Position numbers and translations under genes: made by a program. From Nitrincola tapanii (GTDB taxonomy: Bacteria > Pseudomonadota > Gammaproteobacteria > Pseudomonadales > Balneatricaceae): 64,000 bases of DNA. The stretch's first letter is position 1. Each line of letters begins with the position of its first letter. This document shows, piece after piece, positions 25,382 through 33,576 of this stretch. Location of the stretch: positions 186,001 through 250,000 of the forward strand of contig NZ_SMRS01000001.1 in assembly GCF_008368715.1 (NCBI RefSeq), in the 5' to 3' direction. The notes under the pieces were generated by a model. The model was given only the letters and a program-made list of their open reading frames with translations. It was not told the origin of the DNA and searched no databases.

Positions 25382-25410
25382 CGTACACTCAGCAGTACAT
25401 TCAAAAGTAC
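25382..25410. promoter_or_regulatory. Candidate operator of the Phd-ParE module
   Basis: Three GTAC half-sites at 25382, 25395 and 25407 are spaced 12-13 bases apart just upstream of the antitoxin gene. Regularly spaced GTAC-centred sites suit a Phd/YefM-type autorepressor. Confidence 0.45.
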
Positions 25411-25422
25411 GGTTGAAGTGCT

Positions 25423-25704
25423 ATGACTAAGTTAAGAGTAGATGAAGATATTCGCCCTCTGTCCGATTTCAGAGCGGGAATTGCATCCTTTATAAAGCAA
25501 ATCAACGAAACTCATCGCCCCATGGTCCTTACTCAGCGTGGCCGCGGCGTTGCTGTTCTGGTTGGCGTGCATGAATATCAAAAGATGCAGCAACGTCTGG
25601 AGTTGCTTGAGGACATCTATCGGGCAGAAGCGCAAATCGAAGCGGGAGAAGGCGTTCCCCATGTAGAGGCAAAAAATCAGTTACTGAGGCAGCTACGCCA
25701 GTGA
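25423..25704 (+). CDS. Phd/YefM-family antitoxin
   Basis: A 93-aa antitoxin. The N-terminal DNA-binding part of the PhdYeFM fold is seen in DIRPLSDFRAGIASFIKQI and RPMVLTQRGRGVAVLVGVHEY, and the C-terminal helical tail (from about 60) would neutralise the toxin. Its stop overlaps the toxin start (TGATG). With the toxin it represses its own promoter in known systems; GTAC sites upstream fit that. Confidence 0.92.
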   Translation: MTKLRVDEDIRPLSDFRAGIASFIKQINETHRPMVLTQRGRGVAVLVGVHEYQKMQQRLELLEDIYRAEAQIEAGEGVPHVEAKNQLLRQLRQ

Positions 25705-26003
25705 TGATGATTGAATGGTCGCCGCTCGCATTGGAAAGAGCGGGTGAAATTGCTGGCTATATCGCGCTGGATAAGCCCTCCGTTGCAGAGTCATGGCTAG
25801 ACGGATTGTTCGAATCGGTAGAGCGCTTGGAGTTGGACCCCATGAGCGGTCGCATTGTCCCTGAAGTCAACATCGAGCGAATTCGCGAAGTCATTTATGG
25901 TGCGTATCGTGTTATTTATCGCGTTGATACTCAAGCACAAAAAATTTCAGTGCTTACGGTCCTGCGTGGCAGCGAATTAATTCGGGCTGATGAGCTCTAT
26001 TAA
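25704..26003 (+). CDS. RelE/ParE-family toxin
   Basis: A 99-aa RelE/ParE superfamily toxin with the usual order: EWSPLALERAGEIAGYIA helix pair, SGRIVPEV, IREVIYGAYRVIYRV, and a C-terminal strand ISVLTVLRGSELI. The R-x-x-x-x-G-x-Y-R-V/I-x-Y-R pattern points to ParE rather than ribosome-dependent RelE, suggesting a gyrase target, but this is not certain. ATGs occur at 25704 and 25707. Confidence 0.9.
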   Translation: MMIEWSPLALERAGEIAGYIALDKPSVAESWLDGLFESVERLELDPMSGRIVPEVNIERIREVIYGAYRVIYRVDTQAQKISVLTVLRGSELIRADELY

Positions 26004-26011
26004 ATAAAGCA

Positions 26012-26067
26012 CATAACAATCAGCTGCAACGGAGCAAATTCCGTTACGCTACATTTGCCCGTTAAGC
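26012..26067 (+). repeat. attC site after the Phd-ParE cassette
   Basis: Left box CATAAC at 26012-26017 and right box CCGTTAAGC ending at 26067. The inner CAACGGAGCAAAT/ATTTGCCCGTT arms pair. It is about 56 bases, a short form. 26068-26260 after it has no ORF and no feature I recognise. Confidence 0.75.
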
Positions 26068-26261
26068 TTAAAAATCAGCACTTGCTAGACGTAACCCTTA
26101 GGGTTGCAATCAGTCTATGATTATAAGTTTCATACACAAAGGTCTTGAGAGGTTCTACAAATCCGGTTAAACCTCTGGGGTTCAGGCGAAACACACCAAG
26201 CGGCTAAGGCTTATTCTTACAAACCTTGATCAAGCCGAAAGCAGCCTTAGCTGACATAACT

Positions 26262-26326
26262 AACATGTCCATAACATTGTACATGTTCGGGTTTGGATCT
26301 ATACTTGTCCTGTAAAGCGTACATGT
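26262..26326. promoter_or_regulatory. Candidate YefM operator with TGTACA/ACATGT motifs
   Basis: ACATGT at 26263-26268, TGTACA at 26278-26283 overlapping ACATGT, and GTACATGT at 26319-26326 lie just upstream of yefM. The E. coli YefM repressor binds palindromes with a TGTACA core, so autoregulation is likely. Confidence 0.65.
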
Positions 26327-26335
26327 GGAGATTGT

Positions 26336-26590
26336 ATGAAAATTGTGTCTTTTACAGAAGCAAGAAATAGTCTGAAAGCGGTTTTAGATTCCGTTGTGAA
26401 TGACGCAGATACCGCAATTATTACTCGCCGTGATTCGGAAGATGCTGTTGTTATGTCGCTAGATTATTACAACAGTCTGATGGAAACGGTGCACTTACTG
26501 CGCTCCCCCGCAAATGCTGAGCACTTGAATCGCTCAATTGAACAATTCAAAGCAGGTAAGGTAACCTGTAGAGACTTGATTGATGAGTAG
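26336..26590 (+). CDS. yefM: YefM-family antitoxin
   Basis: An 84-aa PhdYeFM antitoxin, close in length to E. coli YefM (83 aa). The N-terminal fold reads MKIVSFTEARNSLKAVLDSV with TAIITRRDSEDAVVMSLDYYNSLMET, and the C-terminal acidic-helical tail binds the toxin. It overlaps the toxin gene by 8 bases. TGTACA motifs upstream match the known YefM operator. Confidence 0.95.
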   Translation: MKIVSFTEARNSLKAVLDSVVNDADTAIITRRDSEDAVVMSLDYYNSLMETVHLLRSPANAEHLNRSIEQFKAGKVTCRDLIDE

Positions 26591-26846
26591 TCGTTTACTG
26601 TTATGGACTGACGAATCCTGGAATGATTACCTTTACTGGCAAACTCAGGACAAAAAAACGCTCAAACGCATAAACAAGCTTATTAACGACGTTAGACGCT
26701 CAGCGTTTGAAGGTATGGGTAAGCCAGAGCCGTTAAAGGAAAACTTAGCTGGTTTTTGGTCCCGGCGTATAGATGATACGAATAGATTGGTGTACGCAGT
26801 GGATGATAATGCGATTACGATCATTTCTTGTCGTTATCACTATTAG
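26583..26846 (+). CDS. yoeB: YoeB-family mRNA-cleaving toxin
   Basis: An 87-aa toxin close to E. coli YoeB. Key pieces are WTDESWNDYLYWQTQDKKTL, the block GMGKPEPLKENLAGFWSRRI with the catalytic Glu and Arg region, DDTNRLVYAV, and the C-terminal CRYHY with His and Tyr. YoeB cleaves mRNA at the ribosomal A site. The ATG at 26583 is preferred over the TTG just before it. Confidence 0.95.
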   Translation: MSSRLLLWTDESWNDYLYWQTQDKKTLKRINKLINDVRRSAFEGMGKPEPLKENLAGFWSRRIDDTNRLVYAVDDNAITIISCRYHY

Positions 26847-26866
26847 GTTAGGGCCTTACACAGCGC

Positions 26867-26940
26867 AGCTAACAGCTTACTGCACCGGAAAAATAACTCG
26901 CTGGTGCTCATTATTGTCCGTTGAGTAAAGCGTTGAGGCT
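26867..26940 (+). repeat. attC site after the YefM-YoeB cassette
   Basis: GCTAAC at 26868-26873, right box GCGTTGAGGC, arms TGCACCGGAAAAATAA against TTATTGTCCG. Confidence 0.85.
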
Positions 26941-26981
26941 ATCGTCATGACGCCAAGGGTATTTCTAATCCGACAGGTTCG

Positions 26982-27299
26982 TTATATGCCAGAGAGTACA
27001 AAATCGATAGCCGCGACTATTTCTGAGCGATATGGCGACAAATCATATGCTTGAGCGCCGATTTGGTTGCGATCTACGCCGGCTATCTCTTGTGTCATGA
27101 GCGTAAAACTTTTGCCTTCAAAAGTGATAGTAGGGTTTAGCCGGGTCAAACTCCTTGAGGCAGCAAGGTTGGACGGTGTCAGTGGAATAACAACAGTTGT
27201 ACGCAGCTCACTTAGTAAATCGCTTTGCACGTCTAGCAAGTAAGGGTACTGGGCATGAGTGGCAGGGTTTGGATTTTTATAAGCATAAAATTGGCTCAT
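26982..27299 (-). CDS. ccdB: CcdB-family gyrase-poisoning toxin
   Basis: A 105-aa CcdB homologue. It has the conserved N-terminal FYAYKNPNP, then YPYLLDVQSDLLSELRTTVV with IPL, the LTRLNPTITFEGKSFTLMTQ core, and the C-terminal FVLSGI corresponding to the W-G-I end of F-plasmid CcdB. That end contacts GyrA; here Ser replaces the penultimate-region Trp, so the gyrase contact may differ. The ATG at 27299 overlaps the ccdA stop by one base. It lies on the minus strand, opposite to the other cassettes. Confidence 0.92.
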   Translation of the reverse strand: MSQFYAYKNPNPATHAQYPYLLDVQSDLLSELRTTVVIPLTPSNLAASRSLTRLNPTITFEGKSFTLMTQEIAGVDRNQIGAQAYDLSPYRSEIVAAIDFVLSGI

Positions 27300-27544
27300 C
27301 AAAACTTCCTGACGCTGTCGCCGAATGTGCCATGTGTTTCAACAAACTGATTGTAAGCTTGAATCGCGCTGGCATTTTCGCGTAACCATGCGGCACGCTG
27401 TTCATTGCGCAGTTGCTCAGCCAGGGCATGCTCCAAAGTTGCAGACAGGTTTATTTTCAGATCTTTTGCTTTCTGAAGTAGGTCACTGTTTATGCTGACA
27501 TTAGCTGGTTTTTTTGGGGCTTGAGTATTGTATGTATAGTTCAT
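27299..27544 (-). CDS. ccdA: CcdA-family antitoxin
   Basis: An 81-aa antitoxin with a ribbon-helix-helix N-terminus (KKPANVSINSDLLQKAKDLK and INLSATLEHALAEQL) and the conserved C-terminal toxin-binding tail WLRENASAIQAYNQFVETHG. The ATG at 27544 was chosen because it gives the standard CcdA length. The overlapping order ccdA-ccdB is classic. This minus-strand module is the last recognisable unit of the array; no attC follows it. Confidence 0.94.
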   Translation of the reverse strand: MNYTYNTQAPKKPANVSINSDLLQKAKDLKINLSATLEHALAEQLRNEQRAAWLRENASAIQAYNQFVETHGTFGDSVRKF

Positions 27545-27553
27545 CTTGGTTGC

Positions 27554-27595
27554 TCCATATGCGCTATGCGTATAGCTTATGCGCATGCGGGCTGT
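27554..27595. promoter_or_regulatory. Palindromic region upstream of ccdA, probable ccdAB operator
   Basis: ATGCGC at 27560 and GCGCAT at 27579 flank TATGCGTATAGCTTAT, giving a nested dyad immediately upstream of ccdA on the minus strand. CcdA-CcdB complexes bind such sites. The right end of the integron lies close by. Confidence 0.45.
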
Positions 27596-27626
27596 CAGGC
27601 AAGGCATATCTAGAGGGGCTTTTAAC

Positions 27627-28055
27627 GTGCTAAATATCGAATACAAGGTCAATCATCCCATAAGCAGTGCCGAGTTTATCGAGCTTTTAAAAAGATCAAG
27701 CCTAGGTGAGCGGCGCCCCATTCAGGATCTTGACTGCATTGAAGGTATGTTGGCGCACTCTAATTTGCTGGTGACGGCTTGGCAGGGCGAGCGCTTGGTG
27801 GGGGTGGCTCGCAGCCTGACTGATTTTCACTATGCTTGTTATCTATCTGATTTGGCGGTTGATCAAGCCTACCAATGCCAAGGAATTGGTAAACATTTGC
27901 AGAGCCTCACCCAAGCGCAGTTGGGCCCAAGAGCCAAGTTGATCTTGATCGCCGCGCCCGCCGCTCAATCCTATTATGGGCACTTGGGATATAGCGCGAA
28001 TCCACGTTGCTGGGTGCTGGAACCTGGAGTATCGATTTCACCCACCGAGGCTTAG
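27627..28055 (+). CDS. GNAT-family N-acetyltransferase
   Basis: A 142-aa GNAT protein starting at GTG 27627, which has AGAGGGG 8 bases upstream; an ATG 48 bases earlier lacks this. Motif A is seen in LSDLAVDQAYQCQGIGKHLQ (Q-x-x-G-I-G-K), and AAPAAQSYYGHLGYSANPRC is the usual C-terminal part. The substrate is unknown. The absence of attC and the base composition suggest this is the first core gene right of the integron. Confidence 0.88.
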   Translation: MLNIEYKVNHPISSAEFIELLKRSSLGERRPIQDLDCIEGMLAHSNLLVTAWQGERLVGVARSLTDFHYACYLSDLAVDQAYQCQGIGKHLQSLTQAQLGPRAKLILIAAPAAQSYYGHLGYSANPRCWVLEPGVSISPTEA

Positions 28056-28085
28056 GCATCCTCTTTGATCAAACCATTCTTGTTG

Positions 28086-28123
28086 CTCTCACGTAATGCT
28101 GGCTATTAACAAGCCAGTGAGAG
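28086..28123 (+). terminator. Stem-loop after the GNAT gene
   Basis: CTCTCA...TGAGAG encloses CTGGCT/AGCCAG with an ATTAACA loop. There is no T-tract, so it may be a weak terminator or a structured 5-prime leader of the next gene. Confidence 0.4.
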
Positions 28124-28135
28124 TGCAAAACGGTT

Positions 28136-28381
28136 ATGAACCCGGTGGATGAATCACGAATTATTGAAATGGCCTGGGAGGATCGCACACCGTTTGAGGC
28201 GATAGAGCAGCTTTATGGCTTAGCCGAAGCTCAGGTGATTCGCTTGATGCGTCGGCAGTTGAAGCCGAGTAGTTTTCGCTTGTGGCGCGCTCGCGTGTCG
28301 GGGCGACAGACCAAACACTTGAAATTGCGCCATCCTGATGTCAGCCGGGCCTATTGCTCCAGACAGTACAAGCCACGTTAA
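28136..28381 (+). CDS. TIGR03643-family small protein
   Basis: An 81-aa protein with the sequence run IIEMAWEDRTPFEAIEQLYG then VIRLMRRQLKPSSFRLWR and a Lys/Arg-rich end, typical of the TIGR03643/DUF2805 family of short proteins. The first half resembles a helix-turn-helix. Its function is unknown in any organism I know of. Confidence 0.85.
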   Translation: MNPVDESRIIEMAWEDRTPFEAIEQLYGLAEAQVIRLMRRQLKPSSFRLWRARVSGRQTKHLKLRHPDVSRAYCSRQYKPR

Positions 28382-28499
28382 TCGATCGATTGAATCCTTG
28401 GCGGCTTTTTCCGTGTTGGCACTGACTATTGCGTTTAAAAACCGGATAATACGGGGCTAATTGCCCCCGCGCACAGCATTCATTATTCGGTACCTGCTC

Positions 28500-30680
28500 A
28501 TGGAAATCCAAGTCAACTACCTCGATAATCTTCGACTTGAAGCCAAGTTTGATGATTTCACCGTTATTGCCGACCAGCCAATCCGCTATAAAGGAGATGG
28601 CTCGGCACCCGGCCCGTTTGACTATTTCCTGGCGTCCTCGGCGTTGTGTGCCGCTTATTTCGTTAAGGTGTATTGCAATACGCGCAATATTTCGACGGAT
28701 AATATCCGCTTGGCACAAAATAATATTGTCGACCCCGAAAACCGTTATAAGCAGATCTTTAAGATTCAAGTTGAATTGCCGGAGGATATTTCGGACAAGG
28801 ATCGCTTAGGTATTCTGCGCTCGATCGAGCGTTGTACCGTGAAAAAGGTGGTGCAAGAGGGGCCGGAGTTTCAGATCGAAGTGGTCGAAAATCTGGATGC
28901 CGATGCTCAGGCGCTCTTGATGGCACCCGCTTCGGCTCAAGCTCAGACCTGGATCGAAGGTAAGGATCTTCCGCTCGAAACCACCATTGCGAACATGACC
29001 GCTATTCTGGCCAAGCTCGGTATGAAGATCGAGATCGCTTCTTGGCGCAATCTGGTGCCGCATGTCTGGTCTTTGCATATTCGTGATGCGGCCTCACCTA
29101 TGTGCTTTACCAATGGCAAGGGGGCGACGAAGGAGAGTGCGCTGTGTTCAGCACTGGGCGAATTTATTGAGCGTTTGAGTTGTAATTTCTTCTATAACGA
29201 CCAGTTTTTTGGTGAAGAGATTGCCAACAGCGAGTTTGTACATTACCCGAATGAAAAATGGTTTTTGCCGGGGGCAGGGGATGAGCTGCCAGAAGGGCTG
29301 CTGGATGCGTATTGTCTGGAAATCTATAACCCAGATGCTGAGCTCTGTGGCTCAAATCTGATAGATACCAACTCTGGCCGAGCGGATCGTGGTATCTGTT
29401 CTTTACCCTTTGTGCGTCAGTCTGATGGAGAAGTCGTCTATTTCCCTTCTAATCTTATTGAGAATCTTTATCTGAGTAATGGCATGAGTGCGGGCAACAC
29501 TCTGTGCGAGGCTCAGGTTCAATGCTTATCTGAGATTTTTGAACGGGCGGTCAAAAAGCAGATCATCGAGGAAGAGATCGCCTTACCCGATGTGCCGCCG
29601 CAGGTGTTAGCAAAATACCCTGAGCTGCTCGAAGGCATTCAAGCTTTAGAGGCACAGGGGTTCCCGGTGTTGGTCAAGGATGCTTCCTTAGGTGGTCAAT
29701 TCCCGGTTGCCTGTGTCACCTTGATGAATCCACGTAATGGCGGTGTGTTTGCCTCTTTTGGCGCGCATCCAAGTTTGCATGTGGCTTTAGAGCGCAGCCT
29801 GACCGAGTTGCTGCAAGGCCGTAGTTTTGAGGGCTTGAATGATTTCCAGCCACCGACTTTTAGCACCCTGGCGGTGACTGAGCCGAATAACTTTGTTGAG
29901 CACTTTATTGATTCTTCAGGGGTGATCTCTTGGCGTTTCTTTAGCGCGCAAGCCGATTATGAGTTCTGTGAGTGGGATTTCTCCGGTACGAATGAGGAGG
30001 AAGCGGCCAAGTTATTTGGCATTCTCGAAGAGATGGGGAAAGAGGTGTACATGGCGGTGCATGAAGATTTGGGCGCACCGGTGTGCCGTATTCTGGTGCC
30101 GGGTTATTCAGAGATCTATCCCATCGAGGATTTAATCTGGGATAACACCAATAAAGCCTTGGATTTCCGTGAAGATATTCTGAATCTTCAGCGCTTGGGG
30201 AATCTCGCGCTGGCCGACCTGCTGGAGCGTTTGGAAGACAGCCAGTTAGATGACTATACCGATATCAGAACCCTGATCGGTATTGAATTTGATGAGAACA
30301 CCCCCTGGGGACAGCTGACAATTTTGGAGTTAAAGCTGTTGATTCATCTGGCGCTAGGCCAACAGGACGCCGCGTTGGAGCGAGTGGAGCAGTTTTTACA
30401 ATTTAACACCAACACCGTTGAGCGTGGTCTTTTCTACCGTGCGCTACAGGCCGTATTAGAGATCCTGTTGGATGAAGAACTGCGCTTGGATGACTTTATC
30501 CACAACCTGAAGCGGATGTTTGGGGCTGAGGTGATGGATGCGGTTGTGGGTTCTGCCGAAGGTCGTGTGCGTTTTTATGGACTGGAGCCAACCAGCATGC
30601 GTCTGGAAGGTTTGGATCGCCATTTACGCTTAATTGAAAGTTATAAAAAGCTGCATGCTGCGCGCGCGGCTCAGGCTTAA
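28500..30680 (+). CDS. ycaO: OsmC-YcaO fusion protein
   Basis: A 726-aa protein with an N-terminal OsmC-like domain (about 1-135; NYLDNLRLEAKFDDFTVIAD, then FDYFLASSALCAAYFVKVYC). A YcaO domain follows (about 155-570; SALCSALGEFIERLSCNFF, then NTLCEAQVQCLSEIFERAVK, the ATP-binding Glu-rich helices), with a TPR-like helical C-terminus. YcaO proteins activate amide backbones with ATP; E. coli YcaO is linked to RimO-dependent beta-methylthiolation of ribosomal protein S12. The start at 28500 gives the expected beginning of the OsmC fold. Confidence 0.93.
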   Translation: MEIQVNYLDNLRLEAKFDDFTVIADQPIRYKGDGSAPGPFDYFLASSALCAAYFVKVYCNTRNISTDNIRLAQNNIVDPENRYKQIFKIQVELPEDISDKDRLGILRSIERCTVKKVVQEGPEFQIEVVENLDADAQALLMAPASAQAQTWIEGKDLPLETTIANMTAILAKLGMKIEIASWRNLVPHVWSLHIRDAASPMCFTNGKGATKESALCSALGEFIERLSCNFFYNDQFFGEEIANSEFVHYPNEKWFLPGAGDELPEGLLDAYCLEIYNPDAELCGSNLIDTNSGRADRGICSLPFVRQSDGEVVYFPSNLIENLYLSNGMSAGNTLCEAQVQCLSEIFERAVKKQIIEEEIALPDVPPQVLAKYPELLEGIQALEAQGFPVLVKDASLGGQFPVACVTLMNPRNGGVFASFGAHPSLHVALERSLTELLQGRSFEGLNDFQPPTFSTLAVTEPNNFVEHFIDSSGVISWRFFSAQADYEFCEWDFSGTNEEEAAKLFGILEEMGKEVYMAVHEDLGAPVCRILVPGYSEIYPIEDLIWDNTNKALDFREDILNLQRLGNLALADLLERLEDSQLDDYTDIRTLIGIEFDENTPWGQLTILELKLLIHLALGQQDAALERVEQFLQFNTNTVERGLFYRALQAVLEILLDEELRLDDFIHNLKRMFGAEVMDAVVGSAEGRVRFYGLEPTSMRLEGLDRHLRLIESYKKLHAARAAQA

Positions 30681-30716
30681 TTCAGCAGAGAGCGTAACCG
30701 GCCTCTTGCATGAGGG

Positions 30717-31427
30717 TTATTGGGCCTGTCGATAACGCTCATGCAGGATGGCAACACGCTCAACATAGGCTTGGGTTTCGGCAAAAGGCGGCACGCCCCC
30801 ATACTGGCGAACGGCGCCGGGACCTGCGTTGTAGGCGGCCGTGGCGAGGCGCGTATTGCCGTTATACTGCTTCAGCAACCAGGCTAAATACTGTACCCCT
30901 CCGCGGATATTTTCACGGTGATCCATCGCGTTACTCACCCCCATATCGGCTGCGGTGGGGGGCATGAGTTGCATCAATCCCTGTGCACCCTTGGGTGAAA
31001 TGGCGTTCGGGTTAAACGCGGATTCGGCATGAATCACGGCCCGAATCAGCGCAGGATCTACTTGATAACGCTTGGCCATCTGCTCGATCTCTTGGCGATA
31101 AGATTGTGTATGCAAGCGCGTAGTTTGCCAATTAACGCTAGAATTGGGTTTACAGGCAAAGCAGTCAAAACGCATCACATCGTAGCGCACCCCTTCAGGA
31201 GGGCGTTGATCACTAAAGGCGAGATTGCCGCTGGCAGTGCGGTAGGTGAAAACAGTTTGTCGCACTTGTTGGGTGACGGGTTGGGGAGTCCCTGAGCCTA
31301 GGTTGGTAAATTCAACACGACCATCCGGATGCACAATGCGCCGGATGCCGTTATCCGCCTGTACTGATGTGATGATGCTTAAGCTCAGCAACAGGCCTGT
31401 AATGAATTTAGGCTGGAGTAAACACAT
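30717..31427 (-). CDS. Lytic transglycosylase (SLT family) with DUF4124-like N-terminus
   Basis: A 236-aa secreted protein with a signal peptide (LLQPKFITGLLLSLSIITSV). A segment RRIVHPDGRVEFTNL and LAFSDQRPPEGVRYDVMRF resembles DUF4124. The C-terminal SLT domain has the catalytic Glu in RAVIHAESAFNPNAISPKGA, then GLMQLMPPTA and TAAYNAGPGAVRQYGGVPPF. It cleaves peptidoglycan glycan strands to anhydromuropeptides in the periplasm. The ATG at 31427 is chosen for the signal peptide. It shares its start codon bases with the divergent lipoprotein gene. Confidence 0.92.
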   Translation of the reverse strand: MCLLQPKFITGLLLSLSIITSVQADNGIRRIVHPDGRVEFTNLGSGTPQPVTQQVRQTVFTYRTASGNLAFSDQRPPEGVRYDVMRFDCFACKPNSSVNWQTTRLHTQSYRQEIEQMAKRYQVDPALIRAVIHAESAFNPNAISPKGAQGLMQLMPPTAADMGVSNAMDHRENIRGGVQYLAWLLKQYNGNTRLATAAYNAGPGAVRQYGGVPPFAETQAYVERVAILHERYRQAQ

Positions 31428-32154
31428 GAATCCGTCTCTTAAGCGCTTTTTATCTTCTGAATTGAAATATACAACATTTGTGCTGAGTCGGCGGCGTTTG
31501 CCAGCCAATTTTCTGCGAACTTTCCTCCTCTTCTGCGGCGGTGTGTTCCTCAGCGCTTGCAGTAGTCTTCAAGGGGTGAGTTACACAGAGCGCCAGGCCG
31601 AGGTACCGGTTTCGGCGCGCTTTGTGATTCATACGGCCTCTGTGGATGGCGCTTTGGCCGCAAAAATCAGCCGTATGCTAGAGGAAAGCTTAAGGCTACG
31701 AAGCTGGCAGCCGGTGCTGAGTCCAGAAGAGGCCGAGTATAGTTGGCATCTGGGTTTTGCGACGCAAGCGGCAGGTACGCGTCTGGAAAGCCAGCCGCCT
31801 TTTTTCTACTCGGGCCTGCGCAGTCGCCAGGGGTTCGGGCAGGGTCTTTTTTGGGAGCCTAGCTTCCTGGAGGACTTTCCAGAGTTGCGTACGCGTACTC
31901 AGTATCGTCATGAGCTTTGGCTGCGGCTAGAGCGTACCCTCGATCAAGAGCTTATCTGGCAAGGCAGTATCAATGAGATCAGTGATTGTGATCAGATCTT
32001 TGTCCGAGCGCCTTTGCTCTTGGCACTGCTGATGCGTGATTTCCCGCAGGAAAAAACCTATGCACGTGAGCGTATCGATTCACGCGATCCTTTAGTGCAA
32101 AAATTACGCGCCTTATTTCCTGAAGTGCGCAACTGGGCTTGTCCTAGCACTTAG
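31426..32154 (+). CDS. Lipoprotein, DUF4136-like
   Basis: A 242-aa protein with a lipobox FLSAC near residue 43, so an outer-membrane lipoprotein. The body (FVIHTASVDGALAAKISRML, EEAEYSWHLGFATQ) fits DUF4136-type lipoproteins of unknown function. The ATG at 31426 gives an unusually long 25-residue stretch before the signal. A GTG at 31480 would give a more normal signal peptide and would also free the start region of the divergent gene, so the true start is uncertain. Confidence 0.8.
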   Translation: MNPSLKRFLSSELKYTTFVLSRRRLPANFLRTFLLFCGGVFLSACSSLQGVSYTERQAEVPVSARFVIHTASVDGALAAKISRMLEESLRLRSWQPVLSPEEAEYSWHLGFATQAAGTRLESQPPFFYSGLRSRQGFGQGLFWEPSFLEDFPELRTRTQYRHELWLRLERTLDQELIWQGSINEISDCDQIFVRAPLLLALLMRDFPQEKTYARERIDSRDPLVQKLRALFPEVRNWACPST

Positions 32155-32283
32155 TCAGGGCACATCTAAGGCTGTACTAATTTAACTATATCTTAATTAG
32201 ATTTGGTTATTTCTCTTATATAGCTTACAAATATATCATTCCGCTTATATATATCATTTTGTATTAAAAAGCGGAGTGTGAAG

Positions 32284-33576
32284 GTGAATTCAAATCTTAA
32301 GAATTTCGGTGCTCTTAAGAACATCAGTGCGCTTAAAATTCCTAGTGCTTTTAAGAATATCAGCACCTTGGCCGCACTACTGCTGCCACTGACGGCGCAG
32401 GCGACGAATGGTTATTTTACGCATGGCGTGGGTGTGCGCAGTCAGGGGATGGCGGGAGTCGGCTATGCCTTGGCACAAGACAGCTTGGCCGCGGCAACCA
32501 ATCCGGCAGCCTTGACGCAACTCGGCGACCAGCTGGATCTTGGGGTGACCTGGTTCCAGCCTAAACGCTCCGCTGTGATTCGGGGCAATCCTATGCTTTC
32601 GGGTGAGTTTGATGCAAACAGCGATCGTTATTTCTGGATTCCTGAACTGGGTTTGAGTTACCAGGCCAATGAGCGTCTCTCTTACGGTCTAGTTATGCAT
32701 GCGAATGGGGGGATGAATACCGGTTATACACAAAATCCGTTTGATCCTTCCGGAAACAGTGGTCAGGCGGGTGTGGATCTGGCGCAGTTGTTTGTCACCG
32801 GTGCGGTGGCCTATCAGCTGACGGAAGCACATGCCCTCGGTTTAGGGGTGACCTATAGCTATCAGATGTTTGAGGCCACGGGCCTGGCTGGTTTTGCTGG
32901 GATCTCTTCGGCTCCCGATGCGTTAACCAATCGTGGCCATGACTCCTCGGATGGCTGGGGGATCAAGCTCGGTTGGCAAGGCCAGTTGACGGATCAGCTG
33001 ACGCTGGCTGCCAGTTGGTCATCGAAAATCAAAATGGATAACTTTGAGGAGTATCGTGGACTCTTCGCGCAAGCCGGTGGTTTTGATATTCCACAAACCT
33101 ATGGTTTAGGATTTGCTTGGCAACTTCAACCTAACTGGATTTTGGCTGGCGATTGGCAGTTTATTGAATACAGTCAAATTAAATCGATTGCCAATCCTTT
33201 GGCCGTACAAGCGCCTTTGGGAGCCAGTAATAGCCCTGGCTTTGGTTGGCAAGATGTGAATGTGTATAAGCTTGGGGTCATCCACACCCTTTCACCAGAG
33301 TGGACGCTTCGTGCCGGTTATAGCTATGCCGACCAACCTATCCCAGCCAGTGAGACCTTTTTTAACATTTTGGCGCCCGGCGTGATTCAAGAGCATCTCA
33401 GCTTAGGCGCTAGTTGGTCACCCACCGAGCAACACGCACTGACCCTGGCTTATACCCGTGCCTTCAAAACTACACGCTCAGGAAACCAGTCCATCCCCAC
33501 AAACTTTGGGGGTGGAGAAGCGGATTTAACGATGAGCCAGGATATTCTCGGCCTGGCTTGGCAATATCGCTTCTAA
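32284..33576 (+). CDS. FadL/OmpP1-family outer membrane transporter
   Basis: A roughly 430-aa outer-membrane beta-barrel of the FadL family. After the signal peptide comes TNGYFTHGVGVRSQGMAGVG and DSLAAATNPAA, the N-terminal plug signature with the conserved N-P-A. The barrel ends on a C-terminal aromatic (LAWQYRF). It would take up hydrophobic compounds such as long-chain fatty acids. I prefer GTG 32284 to the GTG at 32278, because GGAG at 32273-32276 would then be 7 bases away. The n-region of the signal carries four hexapeptide repeats. The stop overlaps the convergent cobA stop by 4 bases. Confidence 0.9.
   Translation: MNSNLKNFGALKNISALKIPSAFKNISTLAALLLPLTAQATNGYFTHGVGVRSQGMAGVGYALAQDSLAAATNPAALTQLGDQLDLGVTWFQPKRSAVIRGNPMLSGEFDANSDRYFWIPELGLSYQANERLSYGLVMHANGGMNTGYTQNPFDPSGNSGQAGVDLAQLFVTGAVAYQLTEAHALGLGVTYSYQMFEATGLAGFAGISSAPDALTNRGHDSSDGWGIKLGWQGQLTDQLTLAASWSSKIKMDNFEEYRGLFAQAGGFDIPQTYGLGFAWQLQPNWILAGDWQFIEYSQIKSIANPLAVQAPLGASNSPGFGWQDVNVYKLGVIHTLSPEWTLRAGYSYADQPIPASETFFNILAPGVIQEHLSLGASWSPTEQHALTLAYTRAFKTTRSGNQSIPTNFGGGEADLTMSQDILGLAWQYRF
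32296..32367 (+). repeat. Four imperfect 18-base repeats in the FadL-type signal peptide
   Basis: Units begin at 32296, 32314, 32332 and 32350 with CTTAAGAA-like starts, coding LKNFGA, LKNISA, LKIPSA and FKNIST. They extend the positively charged part of the signal peptide to about 30 residues. Confidence 0.85.
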
